Positions 9,512-19,528 of a stretch of DNA of 64,000 nt are shown piece by piece (positions within the stretch are counted from its first letter, which is position 1; the number at the start of each line of letters is the position of its first letter). Both the position numbers and the translations under genes were made by a program. The notes under the pieces were generated by a model, which searched no databases, was not told where the DNA came from, and saw only the letters and a list, made by a program, of their open reading frames with translations. Origin of the DNA: Parerythrobacter_A sp963799315 (GTDB lineage: Bacteria; Pseudomonadota; Alphaproteobacteria; Sphingomonadales; Sphingomonadaceae); contig CAWCWP010000001.1 in assembly GCA_963799315.1 (NCBI GenBank), positions 1,364,001 through 1,428,000 of the forward strand. The letters run 5' to 3'.

Positions 9512-9667
9512 GGGTGAGGATTGGTCCTTGGCAACAAGCGGATGGAATCATGACGGGAACCGTCTGGCTTGCCAAAGGGTATGCCCGCCTGATGCCGCGG
9601 GTTAAAGGGGTTTAACCATCAAACTGCGGCAGACACCCTCGCCCTGTGGAAACTCGTCTGGCAACCC

Positions 9668-10900
9668 TCAGGCGAGCTCCACTGGAGTGACCGAATAGCC
9701 TGCCCCGCGCAGCGTCTCGATCAGGGCCTCGAGCTGCGAACTATCGCGGGCTTCGCATTCGATGTCGGTAATCAGGCCCTTGGCCGGCAAGCGTGGTGAA
9801 AATGCGCTGGTGATAGATCTCGATGATATTGACGTTGTGCGCGTCGAACAGTTTCATCACCTTGTAGAGCGCACCCGGACGATCCTGCAAGGTCACCCGC
9901 AGCCGCGCCAGCCGCCCCGACCGCGCCAGATCGCGCAGCAGCACGTTGGCGAGCAACCGCGTGTCGATATTGCCGCCGCACAGGACCAGACCCGAGCCGC
10001 TTGCCCGCGAACCGTTCCGGGTTGGCCAGCACCGCCGCCAGCCCCGCCGCGCCCGCGCCTTCCACCACGGTCTTTTCGATCTGCAGCAGCAGCGATACCG
10101 CCTTCTCCAGCGCGCCTTCATTGACGAGCAGGATGTCGTCCACCCGCTCAGCGATGATCTGGCTGGTGAACGCGCCGGGTGCCTTTACCGCGATCCCTTC
10201 GGCCAGCGTATCGCCGCCGCATTTGGGGTCGAGCTTCTTGATATGGGCGTACATCGACGGGAACAGTTCGGCCTGCACCCCGACGACTTCCATGTCGGGA
10301 TAGCGTGCGCGCGCGACGGTCGACATGCCCGATATCAGCCCGCCGCCGCCGATCGGCGTCACGATGCAATCGAGGTCCGGCACATCGTCGAACAGTTCCA
10401 GCGCGACGGTGCCCGCCCCCGCCGCGACATCAGGATCGTCGAACGGATGCACGAAGGTCAGGTTGCGGTCGCGCTCCAGCTCGCGTGCATGGGCATAGGC
10501 ATCGTCGAACGTCTCGCCCTCCAGCACGACATTGCCGCCCACGCTCTCGGTCTGCATCACTTTCACCGTCGGCGTGGTGCGCGGCATGACGATGGTGACC
10601 GGCACGCCCAGCCGCGTGCCGTGATAGCTCAACCCTTGCGAATGGTTGCCTGCCGAGGCGGCAATGACACCGCGCGCCCGCTGTTCGTCAGTCAACAGCA
10701 GCAGCGCATTCAGCGCGCCGCGCTCCTTGTAGGCAGCGGTAAATTGCTGGTTCTCGAACTTCAGCCAGATATCCGCGCCGGTAATCTCGGACAGGGTAAT
10801 CGAATGCAGCGCAGGCGGTGCGCACCACCGCGCCCTTTATCCGTTCCGCTGCGGCGGTTACATGCGAAAGGGTCAGTTGCTCTAGCGCGTTCCGGGTCAT
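9668..10900 (-). CDS. ilvA: Threonine ammonia-lyase with C-terminal ACT domain, frameshifted
   Basis: PLP-dependent conversion of threonine to 2-oxobutanoate, the entry to isoleucine synthesis. Start ATG 10898-10900 (MTRNALEQLTLSHVTAAAE). The PLP lysine is in TAAYKERGALN, phosphate binding in the PIGGGGLISGM loop, and SAGNHSQGLSYHGTRLG is family-typical. The C-terminal ACT domain runs from RLRVTLQDRPGALYKVM to the end LRGAGYSVTPVELA. Frames must be joined at about 10818, 10003 and 9792 (extra T in acgcttgcc). About 410 residues fits the one-ACT-domain form (TdcB/IlvA short type), which may be biosynthetic or catabolic; the symbol is given for the reaction. Confidence 0.9.
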
Positions 10901-11002
10901 CGCCGCTGCGGTTAGGCGAAAAGGACGGCGCGTGGAAGGGTACGCGGATTGGCTCGGCGGACGCATTGCCAGCGTGCGGCACGCTTCGTATTCTCGCGCA
11001 CC

Positions 11003-11921
11003 ATGACAGACACCCGTTTCGATCGCTTTCCTGGGCCTCGGTGTGATGGGCGCGCCGATGGCGGCACATCTGGTGCGCGCGGGGCATGGCGTGACCGCCT
11101 TCAACCGCACCGAAGCAAAGGAACGCGCATGGTCCGATGCGCTGTCGAAGGAAGGGTATTCGCCCAAAACCTGCAATACCCGCGCCGGTGTCGTCGACGG
11201 CGCGCAGATTGTTTTCCTGTGCCTCGGCAATGACGAGGATGTGCGGCAGGTCGTGCTGAGCGACGGCGGCGCGCTGGCGGCGATGGAGGATGGCAGCCTG
11301 CTGGTCGATCACACCACCACCTCGGCCGGTATGGCGCGCGAGCTGCAAGCGGCGGCGGCGAAACGCGGTATCGGCTTTCTCGATGCGCCGGTTTCGGGTG
11401 GGCAGGCCGGTGCCGAAAAAGGCACATTGGCCATCATGTGCGGCGGCGAGGAGGCGGCCTTCGCACGGGCCGAGCCGGTCATGGCCGCCTATGCCGCACG
11501 CAGTGTGCTGATCGGTCCGGCTGGTGCGGGGCAAACGGCCAAGATGGCCAACCAGATGTGCATCGCCGGAACGCTGGCAGGACTGGCGGAGGCGGTGCGC
11601 CTGACGCAAGGCTCCGGCCTCGATGCAGACGCCGTGCTCGCAGCCATTGGCGGCGGCGCGGCGCAAAGCTGGCAGATGGACAATCGCTGGGCCACGATGG
11701 TCGCGGGCGAGTTCGATTTCGGCTTCGCCATCGACTGGATGCGCAAGGATCTGGGCTATGCCCTGGCCGAGGCCAAACGGCTGGGCCTTGAAACACCCGT
11801 CGCCACGATGGTCGACCGGTTTTATGCCGAGGTTCAGGCTATGGAAGGCGGACGTCAGGATACCAGCGCACTGATCCGGCGCTACCCCGCCAGCAAACAT
11901 TCCGAAGGACACGATACATGA
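11003..11921 (+). CDS. NAD(P)-dependent 3-hydroxyisobutyrate-dehydrogenase-like oxidoreductase, frameshifted at the start
   Basis: Beta-hydroxyacid dehydrogenase family (3-hydroxyisobutyrate dehydrogenase / tartronate semialdehyde reductase). Start ATG 11003; an extra C at about 11016 (gacacccgtt) must be removed to give MTDTVSIAFLGLGVMGAPMA with the Rossmann glycine motif. Substrate-binding DAPVSGGQAGAEKGTL, the catalytic lysine in GQTAKMANQ and the C-terminal helical half with GFAIDWMRKDLGYA complete the fold. About 305 residues, normal for the family; the true substrate cannot be read from sequence. Its stop overlaps the ATG of the amidohydrolase (ATGA), so the two are coexpressed. Divergent from ilvA with a 102-bp spacer. 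Confidence 0.88.
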
Positions 11922-13577
11922 TCCGCGCCAGCCTGTTTCACCGCCGCCCTGCTGTGCAGCGCCAGCCCGGCGCTCGCCGACACGCTGATCGACAATGTGC
12001 AGGGCATCGCTTTCGACGAGAAAGGCGAGATCGACCGTTTCACCGCGCTGCTGGTGGACGATGCGGGCCGGGTGAAACAATTGCTGCGCGATGGCGACCG
12101 GCAACCTGCCGACCCTGATTTCGTGTTCGACGGCAAGGGGCAGGTGATGCTGCCGGGCCTGATGGATTCGCACCTGCACATGATGGATCTGGGCTTCGCC
12201 GCGCTGACGCTGGACTTGTCGGACACGACATCGCTTGCCGAAGCGCAGGCAAAAATTACCGCCTATGCAGAGGAATATCCCGGTCGGCCGTGGATTATCG
12301 GGCGTGGATGGAACCAGGTGAAATGGGGGCTGGACCGTTTCCCGACCGCAGCCGAACTGGATGCGGCGGTGGCGGACCGCCCGGTCTGGCTGGAGCGGTC
12401 CGACAACCATGCCGGATGGGGCAACACCGCCGCGCTGAAAGCCGCTGGCATCACCGCCGCCACGAAGTCACCGGCGGGCGGGCGGATCGAGCGGATCGCG
12501 GGTAGCAACGAACCATCCGGCGTGTTCGTGGACGAGGCCTATGGCGCTGGTGCAGAAATTCGTGCCCGCGCCCACCCCCGCCGACCGCGATCTGGCGCTG
12601 GTGAAGGCGCAGGATACGCTGGTGGCGATGGGCGTGACGGCGGCGGCGGATATGGGCACAACCATCGAGGACTGGCAGGCGCTGCGCCGCGCGGGCGATG
12701 CGGGCGCGCTGCGGGTGCGGACCATCTCCTATGCCGACGGGGTCGATGCCATGCAGCTGATCGGCGGCCCCGGACCCACGCGCTGGCTGTATGGCGACCG
12801 GCTGCGCCTGAACGGCGTGAAGCTTTATCTCGATGGCGCGCTGGGGTCGCGCGGTGCCTGGCTGAAACGAGCCCTATGCCGACGATGCGGGCAATACCGG
12901 CCTGCCGCTGCAAACACCGACACAGCTGCGCAACCTGATGAGCCGCGCGGCGCTGGACGATTTCCAGCTTGCCATCCATGCCATCGGCGATGCGGCCAAT
13001 GGCGAAGTGCTGACCGCAATAGGCGAGCTGGCCGAGACCTATGATCGGCGACCGGCGCTGGCGCATCGAGCACGCGCAGATCGTGGATACGGCGGACATT
13101 GCGAAATTCGGCGCGCATGGCGTGATCGCCTCGATGCAGCCGGTTCACCAGACCAGCGACCGCACGATGGCGGAACAGCGGCTGGACCCGCCCCGACTGG
13201 AAGGTGCCTATGCGTGGCGTACCATCACCGAAACGGGTGCGCCGCTTGCCTTCGGATCGGACGCGCCGGTCGAACGGCCCGACCCGTTCGCAGGGCTTGC
13301 CGCCGCGATATCGCGCACCGATGCGGACGGGCAGCCGTTCGGTGGATGGCGACCCGGCGAAACGGTCAATCGCACCGCCGCGTTGCGCGGCTATACCGCC
13401 GACGGGGCGCACGCCGCCTTTGCGGATGGCAAGTTCGGCAAATTGATGCCGGGCGAATGGGCGGACTTCATCATCGTGGACCGCGACCCGCTGATCGCAT
13501 CGCCCGCCGATATCCGCAAAACGCGCGTGTTGCAGACGTGGGTGGCGGGCCAGCAGGTCTACACCGCGCCCGAATAA
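11918..13577 (+). CDS. Secreted amidohydrolase (YtcJ-like, amidohydrolase 3 family), frameshifted
   Basis: A metal-dependent amidohydrolase. With frames restored it starts MIRASLFTAALLCSASPALA, a Sec signal peptide, so it is probably periplasmic. Metal ligands are visible in LPGLMDSHLHMMD (HxH), AIHAIGDAANGE, RIEHAQIVD and FGSDAPVE, in the order expected for the family. Four one-base insertions break it, near 11938, 12537, 12873 and 13041. About 550 residues. Its ATG overlaps the stop of the dehydrogenase gene; substrate is unknown (the family includes N-substituted formamide and carboxamide hydrolases). It ends 6 bases before the convergent tatC stop. Confidence 0.87.
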
Positions 13578-13583
13578 GCCGCT

Positions 13584-14384
13584 TCACGGAGTAGCGGATT
13601 CCTTACCCTCTTCATCGGCAGTGGCCTCGACTGCGCGCCGTTCCGTCACGCGCATAATCAACAGCGATCCTTCGAACAGCAGCAGCAGCGGCACCGCGAG
13701 AATGAGCTGCGAGCCGGGATCGGGCGGTGTGACGATGGCCGCCAGCGCAACGACACCCACGATGACGTAACGCCGCCCGCCCGACAACTGCTTGCGAGTC
13801 ACCAGGCCCGCCCGGTTTAGCAGCAGCAGAAGAACCGGCAGCAGGAAGCTGATACCGAAGGCGAGGATGAACTGCATGACCAGCGAGAGATATTCGTCCG
13901 CCTCGGGCAATGCTTCCAGCGGGATGCCGCCGGTCACGCCTTCGAACCCGATGAACCAGCGAAATGCGGTGGGCATTACGACGTAATAGGCCAGCGACGC
14001 ACCCGCGATAAACAACACCGGCGTTGCCAACAGAAACGGCAGGAATGCGCGCTTTTCCTTAGCGTAAAGGCCGGGTGCGACGAACGCCCAGAGCTGGTTG
14101 GCGATGATCGGGAAGCTGGCGCAGAACGCCGCGAACAGCGCCACCTTCAGCTGCACGAAGAACGCCTCGTAAAGCTGCGTGTAGATGAGTTTTCCGTCGC
14201 CGTCGGGAAAGGCCTGTTCGAGTGGCACGACGAGGAATCCGTAAATCTCGCTGGCGAAATACAGGCAGACCGAAAACGCAAGCGCCAGTGCGAACACGCA
14301 GCGCACCAGCCGCGCGCGCAGCTCGATCAGATGGTCGAGCAGCGGGGCCTGGCTCTCGTCGATGTCCTTTAGCGCGGTGGCCAT
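13584..14384 (-). CDS. tatC: Twin-arginine translocase subunit TatC
   Basis: Core receptor subunit of the Tat system, which exports folded proteins carrying an RR signal peptide. 266 residues with six predicted membrane helices. The N-terminal LLDHLIELRARLVRC is the conserved signal-binding region, and FPIIANQLWAFVAPGLYAKEKR with its glutamate is the signature on the first cytoplasmic loop. VTPPDPGSQLILAVPLLLLFE forms the last two helices. The frame is intact. It follows tatB by 3 bases in tatA-tatB-tatC order. Confidence 0.97.
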   Translation of the reverse strand: MATALKDIDESQAPLLDHLIELRARLVRCVFALALAFSVCLYFASEIYGFLVVPLEQAFPDGDGKLIYTQLYEAFFVQLKVALFAAFCASFPIIANQLWAFVAPGLYAKEKRAFLPFLLATPVLFIAGASLAYYVVMPTAFRWFIGFEGVTGGIPLEALPEADEYLSLVMQFILAFGISFLLPVLLLLLNRAGLVTRKQLSGGRRYVIVGVVALAAIVTPPDPGSQLILAVPLLLLFEGSLLIMRVTERRAVEATADEEGKESATP

Positions 14385-14387
14385 ATT

Positions 14388-14753
14388 CTAGGACTTGCCA
14401 TGCTGCGATTTGGCCGCTGCCATTGCTTCGGCGGCATCATCGACTGGTTTCGCAGCTTCGGGCACTTCGAGTGGCAGCATTTCGGCGGTGTTGGCCAAGT
14501 CGCCACCCGCTTCACCCGCCGGCGTTTCGGCCATGATCTTGCGGTTTTGCTCGGCCCACTTCTTCTCCATGTCCTCCATCTCCGCCTCGCGCACCATGGC
14601 ATCGAAACCGGCGCGGAACTGGGCGGAGGTGCGGCGCAGCTTGCCGACCCAGCGCCCTGCAAGCCGCAGCGCGGCGGGCATATCCTTCGGCCCGATGACA
14701 AGCACGGCGACCACCACGATCACCAGCAGTTCGGGGGCACCGATATTGAACAT
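14388..14753 (-). CDS. tatB: Twin-arginine translocase subunit TatB
   Basis: Single-span membrane protein that forms the substrate receptor with TatC. The N-terminal helix FNIGAPELLVIVVVAVLVIGPKDMP with the conserved glutamate and the GPK(D)(M)P hinge is diagnostic for TatB. An amphipathic helix (ALRLAGRWVGKLRRTSAQFR) and a long charged tail follow. 121 residues, intact. It lies between tatA (27-bp gap) and tatC (3-bp gap). Confidence 0.95.
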   Translation of the reverse strand: MFNIGAPELLVIVVVAVLVIGPKDMPAALRLAGRWVGKLRRTSAQFRAGFDAMVREAEMEDMEKKWAEQNRKIMAETPAGEAGGDLANTAEMLPLEVPEAAKPVDDAAEAMAAAKSQHGKS

Positions 14754-14780
14754 GGCGGTGCGTGCTCGCGCGCTAAACGA

Positions 14781-15032
14781 TCAGGAGGTCTTGGTGTCTT
14801 CGACCGGGGCGCGCTCGGATGCGGAAGGCGCCACGGGGGGCGGTGCGGTATCGGCAGGCGCTTCGATCTGGCCGCTCGACCTTCGGCGGGCGAGTCGTCC
14901 TCGTTCATGCCCTTTTTGAAGCTTTTGATACCTTTGCCGAAATCGCCCATGAACTCCGAAATGCGCGCCGCGCCCGAACAGGACCAGGACGACGAGGACG
15001 AGAATGGCGATTTGCCAGGGACCGAGGGACAT
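14781..15032 (-). CDS. tatA: Twin-arginine translocase pore subunit TatA, two compensating frameshifts
   Basis: Pore-forming Tat subunit. Start ATG 15030-15032: MSLGPWQIAILVLVVLVLFGRG is the membrane helix with the FGRG hinge. The expected amphipathic helix ISEFMGDFGKGIKSFKKGM is encoded in the next frame (about 14966-14885), after which the first frame resumes and ends in SERAPVEDTKTS. One inserted and one missing base, near 14966 and 14882, explain this. About 80 residues, typical. Read without repair, the helix would be lost, so the shifts are probably sequence errors. Confidence 0.92.
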   Translation of the reverse strand: MSLGPWQIAILVLVVLVLFGRGAHFGVHGRFRQRYQKLQKGHERGRLARRRSSGQIEAPADTAPPPVAPSASERAPVEDTKTS

Positions 15033-15083
15033 GGCGGCGGACCTTTCGAAAATGTGTGCCCGACCGATATAGGGGCTGGCGCG

Positions 15084-16089
15084 CTATAACGCCAGCAAGG
15101 CGTCGCGTTGCGCGCGCAATTCGTCGCTGGCAGGCGCGGTTTCGGCCTCGCCCGTAGTCGCCAGCGCCGCCTCCAACCGCTCCGCGCCACGCTGCGAGAT
15201 GGGCGGCAGGTCGGTCCACCATGCCCTCCATGTCCGGCACCTTGGCCCAGCAGTTCAGCACGATATCGCACCCCGCCGCGATGGCGCGCGCGCTGCGTTC
15301 CGGGATGGTGCCGTCCAGCGCCTGCATGTCGATATCATCGGTCAGCAGCAGCCCGTCAAAACCGATGCGTTTGCGGATGATGTCCTCGACAACAAAGGGC
15401 GACAGCGTTGCGGGGTTATCCGCGTCCCAGACCGGATAGCGGATATGCGCGCTCATCCCGATTTTCGCATCGGACAGCGCCTTGAACGGCGCAATATCCG
15501 CGTCCAGCTCGGCTTCGCTGGCGGTGACTTCGGGCATGATGTGATGGCTATCCACCGTGGCGCGACCGTGGCCGGGCATATGCTTGATGCATCCCGTAAC
15601 GCCCGCGCGCGCATGTCCATCCAGCACGGCGCGGGCCAGCGCGGCGACCTGCGTCGGGTCTTCGCCCATCGCGCGATCGCCGATGGCATCGACGGTTTCG
15701 GGCAGGCGCAGGTCGCAGGGTGCGTGGAAATTCACGGTGATGCCGACTTCGGCCAGATCGCGCGCGAGCAGTTCGGCATTGAGGCGCGCGGCCTGTATCG
15801 CGCTGGCGGGTGCCTTGCGATAGAGTGTGTCGAACGCCTCGCCCGCCGGATATTTGGGCCATTCCGGCGCGGACATGCGCTGCACGCGCCCGCCCTCCTG
15901 ATCGATCGAGACCAGCAGCCGGTCGCGGCCCTTTATCGTGCGCAGGTCATCGGTCAGCGCGCGCATCTGGTCGCGCGTTTCGCAATTGCGAGCGAACAGG
16001 ATGTACCCAGCGGGATCCGCCTCCGCGAAAAAGGCGCGTTCATTGGCGGTAAGCGTGGCGCCCGCGACGCCGAAGATGGCTGGTGTCAT
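15084..16089 (-). CDS. nagZ: Beta-N-acetylhexosaminidase NagZ (GH3), frameshifted near the end
   Basis: Cytoplasmic glycosidase that removes N-acetylglucosamine from anhydromuropeptides during cell-wall recycling. Start ATG 16087-16089 (MTPAIFGVAGATLTANE). SIDQEGGRVQRM, GCIKHMPGHGRATVDSH (the KH(F/M)PGHG motif on the catalytic His loop) and LLLTDDIDMQAL with the nucleophilic aspartate are all visible. An extra C at about 15219 shifts the frame; the restored end LPPISQRGAERLEAAL...RDALLAL stops at 15084-15086, giving about 335 residues. It lies between the SPOR protein and tatA. In relatives scpA and scpB usually stand between nagZ and tatA; they are absent here. Confidence 0.94.
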
Positions 16090-16161
16090 GCCGCGTTCCG
16101 TCGCAGCGCTGCCGCCTTTTTGCAAGGGCGGCAGCGCCTGCGAGGAAGCGCCGGTCGCGCT

Positions 16162-16968
16162 CTACTTGACCTGACAGGCCAGCCCGTCCGCCTTCAGTCC
16201 GGCGCACAGTTTCTGGCCTGCGGCGTTGTCCGCTACAACGGCCTGTAACCGATACACGGTCGAACCATCCACCTGACCTTCGGCGACGCGGTATTTCACG
16301 CCGCTCAGCACGTCGGTCTGGCCGGTCAGCTGGCTCCACCCTGCAACCGCACGTTCGCGGCTGGAGTAAGCGCCGACCTGCACGGCGGTTCCGCCCGTTG
16401 CCGCGGCGGTTCCGGTTGTCCCGCCGGACGTTTCACTGTTTGCTCCACTGGCGGCTCCGCTGCTGGCAGCGGCACGGCTACCGGCGGCGTCGATGCTGGG
16501 ACGGGGCGCGTCGTCTTCGGCCAAGCGCCCTTCGCGCGTCTGCCCTTCGCTCACGGCGGCGGCGACGCTCTCGCTCCCGTCATCCGCATCGCCCGATGCG
16601 ATGGCTTCGGGCGGTGTCTTGACCGGACCGTCGGGCGCTTCGATGGTGCTGCCATCGGCGACCAGTTCGGGGTCGGGGCCGCGATTGCTGAAGAACCACA
16701 GCGCGGCAATAATCAGGCCGATGACCAGCAGGCCGACCAGAAAGAAGCCGACCAGTCGCCCGGTGTCGTAGCCGGCAGGTTCCTCGTCGTCATAATCGGT
16801 GTCGAGCCAGGGCAGGTCGGCATCGTCGTCCGCCAGCTCCAGCTCGCGATCCAGTACGGCGTCTTCCGCAGGCGTCGTTTCCAGCGGCGCGGCGGTATCG
16901 TCGAGATTGTCCGCTTCCGGCCCCGTTGCTGGGTCGCCATCGCGTCCGGGCGTGCTTTCAATCGGCAT
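16162..16968 (-). CDS. SPOR-domain membrane protein
   Basis: An inner-membrane protein of 268 residues: an acidic cytoplasmic N-terminus rich in D and E, one membrane helix (VGFFLVGLLVIGLIIAALWFF, about residues 71-91), a low-complexity Ala/Ser/Gly linker, and a C-terminal SPOR domain starting AVQVGAYSSRERAVAGWSQL and ending LCAGLKADGLACQVK. SPOR domains bind denuded peptidoglycan at division sites, which fits its place between argS and nagZ. It follows argS by 3 bases, a conserved arrangement in alphaproteobacteria. No frameshift. Confidence 0.9.
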   Translation of the reverse strand: MPIESTPGRDGDPATGPEADNLDDTAAPLETTPAEDAVLDRELELADDDADLPWLDTDYDDEEPAGYDTGRLVGFFLVGLLVIGLIIAALWFFSNRGPDPELVADGSTIEAPDGPVKTPPEAIASGDADDGSESVAAAVSEGQTREGRLAEDDAPRPSIDAAGSRAAASSGAASGANSETSGGTTGTAAATGGTAVQVGAYSSRERAVAGWSQLTGQTDVLSGVKYRVAEGQVDGSTVYRLQAVVADNAAGQKLCAGLKADGLACQVK

Positions 16969-16971
16969 TCG

Positions 16972-18733
16972 TCACATCTCCTCAACGGCTTCGACGCCTA
17001 GCACGGCCAGCCCATTGCGAATGACTTGCCCGATCCGGCTGACAAGGAACAGCCTTGCCCCGGTCAATTCCCGATCCTGTGCCAGGATGACGCGCTTTGC
17101 CGCGATCGTCGTTCCCGGCGTTCCAGTAGGCATGGAACGTGCCCGCCAGCTCGTACAGGAAAAAGGCGATGCGGTGCGGTTCGCGCGCCCTGGCGGCGGC
17201 TTCCACGATGCGCGGGAACTGCGATGCGGCGCGCACCAGCGCCAGATCATCCGCGCTCAGCCGGTCCAGCGCGTCTGGCGAGGGCACGACACCGTCTTGC
17301 GCCGCCTTGCGCAGCGTCGAATGAATGCGGGCATGGGCGTACTGGACATAGAAGACCGGATTGTCCTTCGATGCTTCCACCACCTTGGCGAAGTCGAAAT
17401 CCATCTGCGCTTCGGGTTTGCGGCTCAGCATGGTGAAGCGCACCACATCCTTGCCGACTTCCTCCACCACTTCGGCCAGCGTCACGAAATTGCCCGACCG
17501 CTTGGACATTTTCACCGGTGCGCCGTCGCGCATCAGCTGGACCATCTGCACCAGCTTAACATCGAACGGAATCGCGCGTCCTGCCCCTTGAGTCAGCGCG
17601 GCGACGGCGGCCTTGATCCGCTTGACCGTGCCGGCATGGTCCGCGCCCCAGATATCGATCAGCGCGTCGGCATTCTCGGCCTTCTGGAAATGATAGGCGA
17701 GGTCGGCGCCAAAATAGGTCCAGCTGCCATCGGCCTTGCGGATCGGGCGGTCCTGATCGTCGCCGAAGCGGGTGGAGCGGAACAGCGGCAACTCGACCGC
17801 TTCCCAGTCATCGAGTGCCTTGCCCTTGGGTGGCTCCAGCTCGCCATCGTAAACAAGATCGTGTTCGCGCAGCCACGCTTCGGCGGCTTCGGGCTTGCCC
17901 GCCGCCTGCAACGCCGCCTCGGAGGCGAACACGTCGTGCGAGATGCCCAGCAGCGCCAGATCGCTCCGGATCAGGTCCATCATCCGCGCGACCGATTCGG
18001 CGCGGAACACGGGCAGCCATTCGGCTTCGGGCGCATCGCGATAGCGGTCACCCACTTCGCGTTCGAGATATTGGCCCACCGGCACCAGATACTCGCCGGG
18101 ATACAGGCCTTCGGGGATCGCGCCGATATCCTCGCCCAGTGCCTCGCGATAGCGCAGGTGCGCGGACCGGGCGAGTACGTCGACCTGCCCGCCCGCATCG
18201 TTGACGTAGTATTCGCGCGTGACGGCATGGCCCGAAAATTCGAGCAATGCCGCCAGCGCATCGCCGACCACCGCACCCCGGCAATGCCCCATATGCATCG
18301 GCCCGGTCGGGTTGGCGGAGACATATTCGATATTCACGCGCGCCCCGCCGCCGAAATCCGAGCGTCCGTACCCGTCGCCCTGCTCGGCCAGCACCGCCAG
18401 CTCGCGCCGCCATACGCCATCGGCGAGGCGCATATTGATAAAGCCGGGTCCGGCGATTTCGGCAGTCGTGATGTCGGCATTGCGGTCCAGTTTCTCGACA
18501 ATCGCCTGCGCCAGCGCGCGCGGATTGGTCTTGGCCGCTTTGGCCAGCACCATCGCGGCATTGGTCGCCAGGTCGCCGTGGTCGGGATCGCGCGGCGGCT
18601 CCACCGTTACCCCAGCGCGCGGCGCATCGGCCGGCAGGGTGCCTTCCATCTCCAGCGCATCGAGCACGGCATGGATGGTCGCCGCCAGCGTGGCGTGCAG
18701 GGTTACAGGCTTGGAGACTTCTTCAGAGGACAT
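16972..18733 (-). CDS. argS: Arginyl-tRNA synthetase, frameshifted near the C-terminus
   Basis: Class I aminoacyl-tRNA synthetase charging tRNA-Arg. The HIGH motif appears as HMGH in NPTGPMHMGHCRGAVVGD and the KMSKS loop as KMSKRSGNFVTL, both usual for bacterial ArgRS. The C-terminal anticodon-binding domain includes QYAHARIHSTLRKA. ATG 18731-18733 with an AGGTG ribosome-binding site is preferred over a TTG two codons upstream. An extra A at about 17095 breaks the frame; the restored end KRVILAQDRELTGARLFL...GVEAVEEM stops at 16972. About 586 residues. First of the argS-SPOR-nagZ-tat block. Confidence 0.96.
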
Positions 18734-18774
18734 GGGCAAGGCACCTAGAGCAATGCTTCACCCCCGCCAACCAA

Positions 18775-19428
18775 TCAGCGGGTGGCGTTGTACGCCAGCT
18801 GCGCTTCGGTGAGCTGGAAACCGATCAGCACCTCGAACGTGGCGCGTTGCAGCGCTGCGCGAACCTGCGGATCGGCCAGCGGGTCCAGCGCCGCATCGGG
18901 GTCGCCCGGCTTTCTTTTGCGTGTGATGCGTTCGCGGATGTCTGCGGGCAGCGTCGCCGCCGCGCGATCGACGAAGGCGCCTGTTTGCGCGCTGGCCTGC
19001 GCCCGGCTCTGCCCGTCGGCGAACTGCACGGTCACGGTGCCGATGCGCTTCGCCTGCACGGCGGAACCACCCTGCAAGACGGTGGCGAAATAGGGAACCG
19101 CCACGCTGCGCGCACCACGCGGGTCGTTGCGGGTGGCCAGCACGTCGAAGGTGGCTTGCGTATAGACCTTGTCGCCGCTGTCGTCGCAGGTGCTGCGAAG
19201 ATTGGTCAGCGCGGCCGTCATGTCGACATTGCCCGCCGTCGTATCGTCCGCGCGCGCAAATACGGTGATGTCGCCGGTGTAATCGGGAATGCCGACCGCC
19301 GGACAGGCGCTGCGCACGGCGGTGATGCCCGCGCCGCCGCCTTCGACCACAAGCTGCCCCTCGCTGGCGCAGCCGGCTAACGCCAGCGTCAATGCCGGAA
19401 TCAAGACAAGGGTGCGGCGCTGGTTCAT
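18775..19428 (-). CDS. Hypothetical lipoprotein
   Basis: A protein of about 217 residues starting MNQRRTLVLIPALTLALAGC, a lipoprotein signal with the lipobox LAGC, so it is probably anchored in the outer membrane. The mature part has alternating strand-like segments (ITVFARADDTTAGNVDM, RIGTVTVQFADGQSRAQ) and a short C-terminal helix. I do not recognise a named family, although similar proteins seem to be common next to argS in sphingomonads. The start at 19428 was chosen because it gives the signal peptide; an in-frame ATG 13 codons upstream does not. argS starts 41 bases downstream, so the two may be cotranscribed. Confidence 0.75.
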   Translation of the reverse strand: MNQRRTLVLIPALTLALAGCASEGQLVVEGGGAGITAVRSACPAVGIPDYTGDITVFARADDTTAGNVDMTAALTNLRSTCDDSGDKVYTQATFDVLATRNDPRGARSVAVPYFATVLQGGSAVQAKRIGTVTVQFADGQSRAQASAQTGAFVDRAAATLPADIRERITRKRKPGDPDAALDPLADPQVRAALQRATFEVLIGFQLTEAQLAYNATR

Positions 19429-19528
19429 GACGGGAAGTGTCCTGTTGGATCGGTCCATGCCTGACATGGCCGATGTTCGTTGCTGGCGGCTCTAGCGACC
19501 CGTGCCAGCCTGCGCTAGGGGTCAGCAT

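Noticed and set aside
9550..9615. A 21-codon frame (MTGTVWLAKGYARLMPRVKG) divergent from bpt
   Set aside because: Too short to support; no attenuator-like structure or amino acid bias follows it.
1..19000. Reading the many frame breaks as true pseudogenes or programmed frameshifts
   Set aside because: They strike essential genes at random places, each is a single added base equal to its neighbour, and there are no slippery sites with conserved structures.
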